Shown here: positions 14,723 through 18,588 of the stretch, piece after piece
Layout of the letters: each line of letters opens with the position of its first letter
How positions within the stretch are numbered: the first letter of the stretch is position 1
From: CAUZEO01 sp963578625
GTDB taxonomy: Bacteria; Verrucomicrobiota; Kiritimatiellia; SLOV01
Direction of reading: 5' to 3'
Assembly: GCA_963578625.1 (NCBI GenBank)
Contig: CAUZEO010000061.1
Location: 1-18,588 of the forward strand
DNA length: 18,588 nucleotides
Notes under the pieces: generated by a model
Seen by the model: only the letters and a program-made list of their open reading frames with translations
The model's database searches: none
Told to the model about the DNA's origin: nothing
Translations under genes and position numbers: made by a program

Positions 14723-14753
14723 GTCGCCGAGCGGAAGTCTCGGCGACTTCCGC
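14723..14753 (-). terminator. strong hairpin(s) just downstream of uvrB
   Basis: GTCGCCGAG (14723-14731) pairs perfectly with CTCGGCGAC (14739-14747). Alternatively GCGGAAGT (14731-14738) pairs perfectly with ACTTCCGC (14746-14753). The two stems overlap and exclude each other. The site begins 8 nt after the uvrB stop codon. No long T-run follows on the minus strand, so factor-independent termination is uncertain; it may equally be a dispersed repeat acting as an mRNA-stabilising stem. Confidence 0.5.
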
Positions 14754-14760
14754 TACATGT

Positions 14761-16821
14761 CTACTCGGCGGACACTCGCTTTCGCTTCGACGATCTCTTG
14801 TATTTCATTTTCTTCTTTTTCTTCCCGGTCTTCGGCGATCCTTCGGTCAGTCCTTCTGCGCGCTTCAATTCGTTGACCTGGTCCCGGATCACCGCTGCCC
14901 GTTCGAACTCAAGGGATTCCGCGGCCTGCAACATTTCGCCTTCCAGTTCCAGCAGAACCTGCTGGACATCGAAGTCGGCGCCGTCATCTCGAAGGGCAGC
15001 CAGGCTCGATTCCTCATCCGGAAGCTTCGAGGAAAGGCTATCGGGAATCTCTTTCACGATCTGGCGGGGAATGACCCCCTGTTTTCGATTGTACTCGAGT
15101 TGTGTTTTTCTCCGGTACTCGGTCACCTCGATCATCCGTTTCATGGAGTCGGTGACCTTATCCGCATACATGATCACCCGGCCGTCAATGTGACGCGCTG
15201 CGCGCCCCGCGGTTTGAATGAGCGAAGTCTCCGACCGGAGAAACCCTTCCTTGTCCGCATCCAGCACCGCTACCAGGGAGACTTCCGGGAGATCCAGGCC
15301 TTCGCGCAGCAAATTGATGCCAACCAGGCAGTCAAATTCTCCTTTCCGCAGTTCACGCAGGATTTCCACCCGCTGAATGGCATCGATCTCTGAATGAAGA
15401 TACTGCACGCGAAGCCCCACGTTGCGGAGATACTCCGACAGGTCTTCGGCCGTGCGCTTGGTAAGCGTAGTGACGAGCGTGCGCTCTTTTTTCTCTGCCC
15501 GTGCCCGCACTTCCTCCATCAAGTCGTCAATCTGGTTACCCAACGGCCGGACTTCCACCGGAGGGTCAATGATACCAGTCGGACGAATGACCTGGCGCAC
15601 CGGATCACCCCCGACTTCCTTCTCATACGGTCCCGGGGTCGCGGAAGTAAAGACGATCTGCCCGGAAATGGACATGTATTCGTCGAAATTCAGGGGGCGA
15701 TTGTCGAGTGCGGAGGGCAACCGGAACCCGTGCTCCACCAGGACCCGCTTGCGCGAGATGTCCCCGTTGTACATCGCTCGAAGTTGTGGAATAGCGACGT
15801 GCGATTCGTCGATGATGGTCAGATAATCGCCTTGGAAAAAATCGAGGAGAGTGTACGGTCGAGATCCGGGAGGGCGACCCGCGAGGTGGCGGGAATAATT
15901 TTCAATTCCGCTGCAATACCCAACCTCCTGCATCATCTCCAAATCGAATTCCGTTCGCATTCGGATCCGCTGTGCTTCGAGCAACTGGTTGTGTTGCTCG
16001 AACCATGTGACGCGCTCGTCCAGTTCCTCCCGGATCGAACCGAGCGCGGGCTGCATCCGCGAGTACGGCATGACGAAGTGCTTGGCCGGCGACACCATCA
16101 CTTCATCCAACTCTTTCTCAACATGTCCAGTCAGCGGATCCATCAAGGTGATCCGTTCTACTTCGGTTCCGAAAAATTCGATTCGCACTCCGGTGCGGGA
16201 ATAGGACGGAAAGATGTCAAGCGTATCGCCGCGCACGCGAAAGGTTCCCGGGGTATTTTCGACTTCATTCCGGGTGTACTGAATATCAACGAGCTGCTTT
16301 AGCACCTCGTCCCGGTCGACCATATCCCCTTTGCGCAGCTCCACCATCATCTCGGTGTAGTCGGAAGGCGATCCCAGGCCATAAATACATGAAACAGAAG
16401 CAACGATCACGACATCCTGGCGGTTGATCAGCGAATTTGTGGCGGAAAGCCGGAGCCGCTCGATCTCTTCATTTATGGAAGAGTCTTTTTCGATGAAGGT
16501 GTCGGTCTGTGGAATGTAGGCTTCCGGCTGGTAGTAATCAAAATAGCTGACGAAGTATTCAACTGCATTCTTAGGAAAGATCCCCTTCAGCTCCGCATAC
16601 AGCTGGGCCGCCAGCGTCTTGTTGTGGCTGAGAACGATGGTTGGCTTTCCATACCGCTCGATCACGTTGGCCATCGTAAAGGTTTTCCCGGAACCGGTCA
16701 CTCCTTCCAATGTTTGGAACCGTTTTCCAGCCCTCAAACCGCCAAGAAGCTTTTCAATAGCCGTCGGCTGGTCCCCGGTGGGCCCAAAATCGGAAACAAC
16801 CTGAAAAGTATCCGCTGACAT
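14761..16821 (-). CDS. uvrB: UvrABC excinuclease subunit B
   Basis: This is the damage-verification helicase of nucleotide excision repair; it is loaded by UvrA and recruits UvrC. The protein has 686 residues. Walker A is GVTGSGKT (residues 40-47), the DNA-inserting beta-hairpin is YFDYYQPEAYIP (93-104), Walker B is IIDESHV (336-342), and helicase motif VI appears in TAGRAARHIDGRVI. The C-terminal UVR coiled-coil that binds UvrC (about 617-652, LELEGEMLQAAESLEFERAA) is followed by an unusually basic tail of about 34 residues (GKKKKKMKYKRSSKRKR). It is the first gene of the minus-strand run. I see no obvious LexA-type palindrome upstream, and no strong ribosome site before the ATG. Confidence 0.98.
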   Translation of the reverse strand: MSADTFQVVSDFGPTGDQPTAIEKLLGGLRAGKRFQTLEGVTGSGKTFTMANVIERYGKPTIVLSHNKTLAAQLYAELKGIFPKNAVEYFVSYFDYYQPEAYIPQTDTFIEKDSSINEEIERLRLSATNSLINRQDVVIVASVSCIYGLGSPSDYTEMMVELRKGDMVDRDEVLKQLVDIQYTRNEVENTPGTFRVRGDTLDIFPSYSRTGVRIEFFGTEVERITLMDPLTGHVEKELDEVMVSPAKHFVMPYSRMQPALGSIREELDERVTWFEQHNQLLEAQRIRMRTEFDLEMMQEVGYCSGIENYSRHLAGRPPGSRPYTLLDFFQGDYLTIIDESHVAIPQLRAMYNGDISRKRVLVEHGFRLPSALDNRPLNFDEYMSISGQIVFTSATPGPYEKEVGGDPVRQVIRPTGIIDPPVEVRPLGNQIDDLMEEVRARAEKKERTLVTTLTKRTAEDLSEYLRNVGLRVQYLHSEIDAIQRVEILRELRKGEFDCLVGINLLREGLDLPEVSLVAVLDADKEGFLRSETSLIQTAGRAARHIDGRVIMYADKVTDSMKRMIEVTEYRRKTQLEYNRKQGVIPRQIVKEIPDSLSSKLPDEESSLAALRDDGADFDVQQVLLELEGEMLQAAESLEFERAAVIRDQVNELKRAEGLTEGSPKTGKKKKKMKYKRSSKRKRVSAE

Positions 16822-17097
16822 TACGCTACTATAAGAGGAACCAGCGTAGAGGTGAACATTCTTTATGCCATGCCATACGGGTCAGTGTGCGGTATTGCAC
16901 AGTCGACCTCTACCCTGAGTCCGCTGACAACTGGTTCCCCCCACTTCAATCGTCCAGCATCTTCTCATCAGACAAGCCGCACAGAGGGGCCAGCGGGCGC
17001 ATGGCAGTTCTGCGGGGCATCTGCCCCGTGGCGTTAGTTGCTACAATGGGAGGAAGACAGTAAGAGATCTGAGATTGTCGCGAAAGCTCTGGTCGCT
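16822..17097. other. gene-free region upstream of uvrB
   Basis: No credible coding region appears on either strand. Near 17013-17028 CGGGGC-ATCT-GCCCCG is a perfect hairpin inside a segment (GCATGGCAGTTCTGCGGGGC then ATCTGCCCCGTGGCG) that looks like another diverged member of the palindromic family at 13386-13404 and 13628-13658. The uvrB promoter should lie near 16830-16900, but no convincing -35/-10 pair was found by eye. Confidence 0.5.
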
Positions 17098-17290
17098 TCG
17101 ATATAATTGACGGCAAAGTTTGCGATGGAGAGCGGGGCCAATGTAGTTCTCGGCAAAGTTCTCGGTGTGGGTCGGCCCATATGCGGGTGTTTGCCTGCTC
17201 ATAGTCATGCCGTATCGTCCCTTCCGAGAACTTTGCCGCAGACTACATCGATCCAAACTGGCCCGTCAACTTTGCCGGAACTACATCGAC
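17098..17290. repeat. four copies of a 39/40-nt-spaced repeat in head-to-head arrangement
   Basis: The core CGGCAAAGTT occurs at 17111-17120 and 17151-17160 on the plus strand. Its complement AACTTTGCCG occurs at 17229-17238 and 17268-17277. Each is flanked by a TCGATRTARTT-like block. The two inner copies form an inverted repeat of 22 matches out of 25 (17141-17165 with 17224-17248) around a 58-nt centre. Translated away from the centre on each side, the copies read NFAxNYI with a 13-residue period (for example NFAADYIDPNWPVNFA on the plus strand and ENFAENYI on the minus strand), with one frame change between the left-hand copies. Confidence 0.8.
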
Positions 17291-17354
17291 TCCCTCTTCC
17301 CTTACCCGCCAGTCCGACATGCCGCCGCAGAAGTGACACGCACCCGCGCCGACG

Positions 17355-17545
17355 ATGAAGACCCTCGACCAGGTCGAGGCACGCACCACGATCACGAACC
17401 TGCCGGTTTATATCCTCAATCCGGGTTCGTATTACCTGACCGGAAAACATACAGGTACGGCGACGAACAATGGGATTACCATTCAAGCGGATGATGTCAC
17501 CATCGTCTCAACGGGTTCACGCTCCGCGGTGTTGCGACATCCTAA
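17355..17545 (+). pseudogene. remnant of a secreted parallel beta-helix protein gene (frameshifted N-terminus)
   Basis: The ATG at 17355 opens MKTLDQVEARTTITNLP, followed by ILNPGSYYLTG and NNGITIQADDVTI. This matches the N-terminal module of a right-handed beta-helix protein type that is abundant in PVC bacteria. That module continues 'DLNGFTLRGV'. Here the continuation is present one base out of frame: inserting one A between 17505 and 17506 gives VTIDLNGFTLRGVATS and then TAA at 17543-17545. So a single-base deletion breaks the frame, and the gene is also cut short to about 63 residues with nothing of the helix repeats after it. It points toward the 3' end of the beta-helix gene on the other strand. 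Confidence 0.75.
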
Positions 17546-17619
17546 TCCCTAATCCCCCCGGCGTCGTCCAAACCCCGATGCTGCTCCAGCCGGAGCGCAA
17601 GCCTAGTGGATGGGAAATG

Positions 17620-18588
17620 CTACGGAGCCAGTTCGACGCCTACGCAATATAACCACGTGCGTGAGCTTGACGGAGGCGTGGCAATATATACGTTCAGAGG
17701 CGGCGTGGCGGGGATTTCCGTCTCGATTACCGTCAATCCCGTCATCATATCGGATCCACGTAACACCGTGTACCGGCGGTTGCTCGAGCTGGGCCACGTG
17801 AACGTGAATTCCGATCCAATACTCGTGGTGGATGCGCTGCCGACCGCGAAGAGTGAAGACGAATCGAGCGGATTCGTGCCGGCAATGTACTCGCCACGGT
17901 TGTTTAACTTATCGTTATCTGCGTCTTCCAGCGCGTCTAGGGGATTGGTCGGATTCAGCCCGTACCGTGTCTCCCAAACATCCGGCATCGAATCGCCGTC
18001 GCTGTCGGCTGAGTTCGAATTAAATTCGTAGGCGCCCATGTCGAACGTGTTGGTTCCGTCCATGTCGCCGTCCTGGGGACGTAGGGTCCCGGTTACGTCC
18101 AGAGACGGGGACTGTCCGCTGTCCGTACCCGCGTCGATGCAGGGCGATTCCGGTTTCAGGCGGTAGTGATTTGATCCGTTTGCAGCAAAGTTCGGGTCCA
18201 GGTTCAGGTTGCCGCCGCCGTCGGCGGCGGGTTCGGGGAAATTGGAAAGAGCGCAGTGAACGAAGCTGCCGGTGTAGCCCTCATAGAGGCCGCTGTCGTC
18301 GGACCAGCTGATGCAGTTCGCGGCGGTAGAATCGCGCAGGAGGATCCCGGAGACACGGTCATTTTTTGTGTTGTTCTCCACGGTGCATGCGTCGGCGGCG
18401 CTGTCGAAGAGGGTCAACGCACCGCCATAGTTGCTTTGGTTGCTGTAGATCAGGCTGCTTTGGATTACCGCGCCTTGCTGCGCGAAGATTCCGCCGCCGT
18501 GGCCGGTCATGGAGTTGTTGCGCAGTTCGCACCGCTCCACCAGTCCGCCGTGGCTATAGATGGCGCCGAGGAATCCATCGGCGTATTC
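17620..18588 (-). CDS. secreted parallel beta-helix protein with choice-of-anchor-Q-type region and TSP3-like calcium repeats (C-terminal part)
   Basis: The frame is open from the window edge to TAG at 17620-17622; 322 residues are visible and the N-terminus with any signal peptide lies outside. Residues about 1-170 have beta-helix character: GGGIFAQQGAVIQSSLIYSN, YGGALTLFDSAAD, ENNTKNDRVSGILLRDS. They end with the YRLKPESPCIDAGTDS and FDMGAYEFN motifs typical of 'choice-of-anchor Q' / polymorphic-outer-membrane-like helices. Then come calcium-binding TSP3-like repeats (DSDGDSMPDVWETRYGLNP, then LEDADNDKLNNRGEYIAGTN), and a C-terminal beta-sandwich-like module (FTFTWPSSSNRRYTVLRGS ... YCVGVELAP). 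Such proteins are secreted or cell-surface; ligand or substrate is unknown. Its stop lies 74 nt from the end of the convergent beta-helix remnant. Confidence 0.85.
   Translation of the reverse strand, partial: EYADGFLGAIYSHGGLVERCELRNNSMTGHGGGIFAQQGAVIQSSLIYSNQSNYGGALTLFDSAADACTVENNTKNDRVSGILLRDSTAANCISWSDDSGLYEGYTGSFVHCALSNFPEPAADGGGNLNLDPNFAANGSNHYRLKPESPCIDAGTDSGQSPSLDVTGTLRPQDGDMDGTNTFDMGAYEFNSNSADSDGDSMPDVWETRYGLNPTNPLDALEDADNDKLNNRGEYIAGTNPLDSSSLFAVGSASTTSIGSEFTFTWPSSSNRRYTVLRGSDMMTGLTVIETEIPATPPLNVYIATPPSSSRTWLYCVGVELAP

Noticed and set aside
15394..16302. Long plus-strand open frames opposite uvrB (302 codons), and similar ones opposite trpA/manC (11491-12390), manC/ruvX (10219-10935) and lepB/lepA (5091-5759).
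   Set aside because: All lie antisense to confidently identified genes, show no family motifs, and are expected in GC-rich coding DNA.
17098..17290. CRISPR-like array suggested by the regularly spaced CGGCAAAGTT repeats.
   Set aside because: Only two copies occur per orientation, they diverge, the spacing is coding-like (39/40 nt), and no cas gene is present.

Overview
The window looks like a chromosomal segment of a bacterium of the PVC group, most likely Kiritimatiellota/Verrucomicrobiota. This is inferred from three things. The secreted beta-helix proteins carry the N-terminal MKTLDQVEAR / PGSYYLTG pattern and TSP3-like DSDGDSMPD repeats. The gene content is unremarkable, slow-evolving housekeeping. 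The spaces between genes are filled with short palindromic repeats of kinds I associate with that group. No database search was possible, so the taxonomic call is an inference.

Layout. 1-1478: the start of a CysQ/inositol-monophosphatase-family gene (minus, cut by the window edge), a divergent C4 zinc-ribbon coiled-coil gene (plus) and, 10 nt after its stop codon, a complete type-A RNase P RNA (rnpB). 1479-1777: a gene-free stretch holding two repeat structures. 1778-4163: a GspC-like type II secretion protein followed closely by glycogen synthase glgA, which probably uses a CTG start. 4479-8134: a minus-strand run rpe-lepA-lepB (pentose-phosphate epimerase, elongation factor 4, signal peptidase I). 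8352-9392: a plus-strand graveyard, with a receiver-GGDEF gene and a J-domain/zinc-ribbon/PilZ gene, both broken by stops, frameshifts and internal deletions. 9333-16821: a long minus-strand run uvrB-nadC-coaX-trpA-manC-ruvX-truA. Within it trpA, manC and ruvX abut almost without gaps and must be co-transcribed, while the longer gaps hold repeats. 16822-18588: a repeat-rich zone with head-to-head 39/40-nt repeats, a frameshifted beta-helix gene remnant (plus) and the 3' part of a large secreted beta-helix/TSP3 protein (minus, running off the end).

How it works together. Most genes are conserved single-copy functions: excision repair (uvrB), NAD (nadC), CoA (coaX), tryptophan (trpA), GDP-mannose (manC), tRNA modification (truA), rRNA/recombination processing (ruvX), RNase P, and protein export (lepB, gspC). 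The unusual content lies between them. A decayed cyclic-di-GMP producer/receptor pair sits at 8.4-9.4 kb. A set of dispersed inverted repeats includes a perfect 25-bp element present twice, about 8.6 kb apart and in opposite orientation. I see no CRISPR array, tRNA, transposase or intact mobile element.
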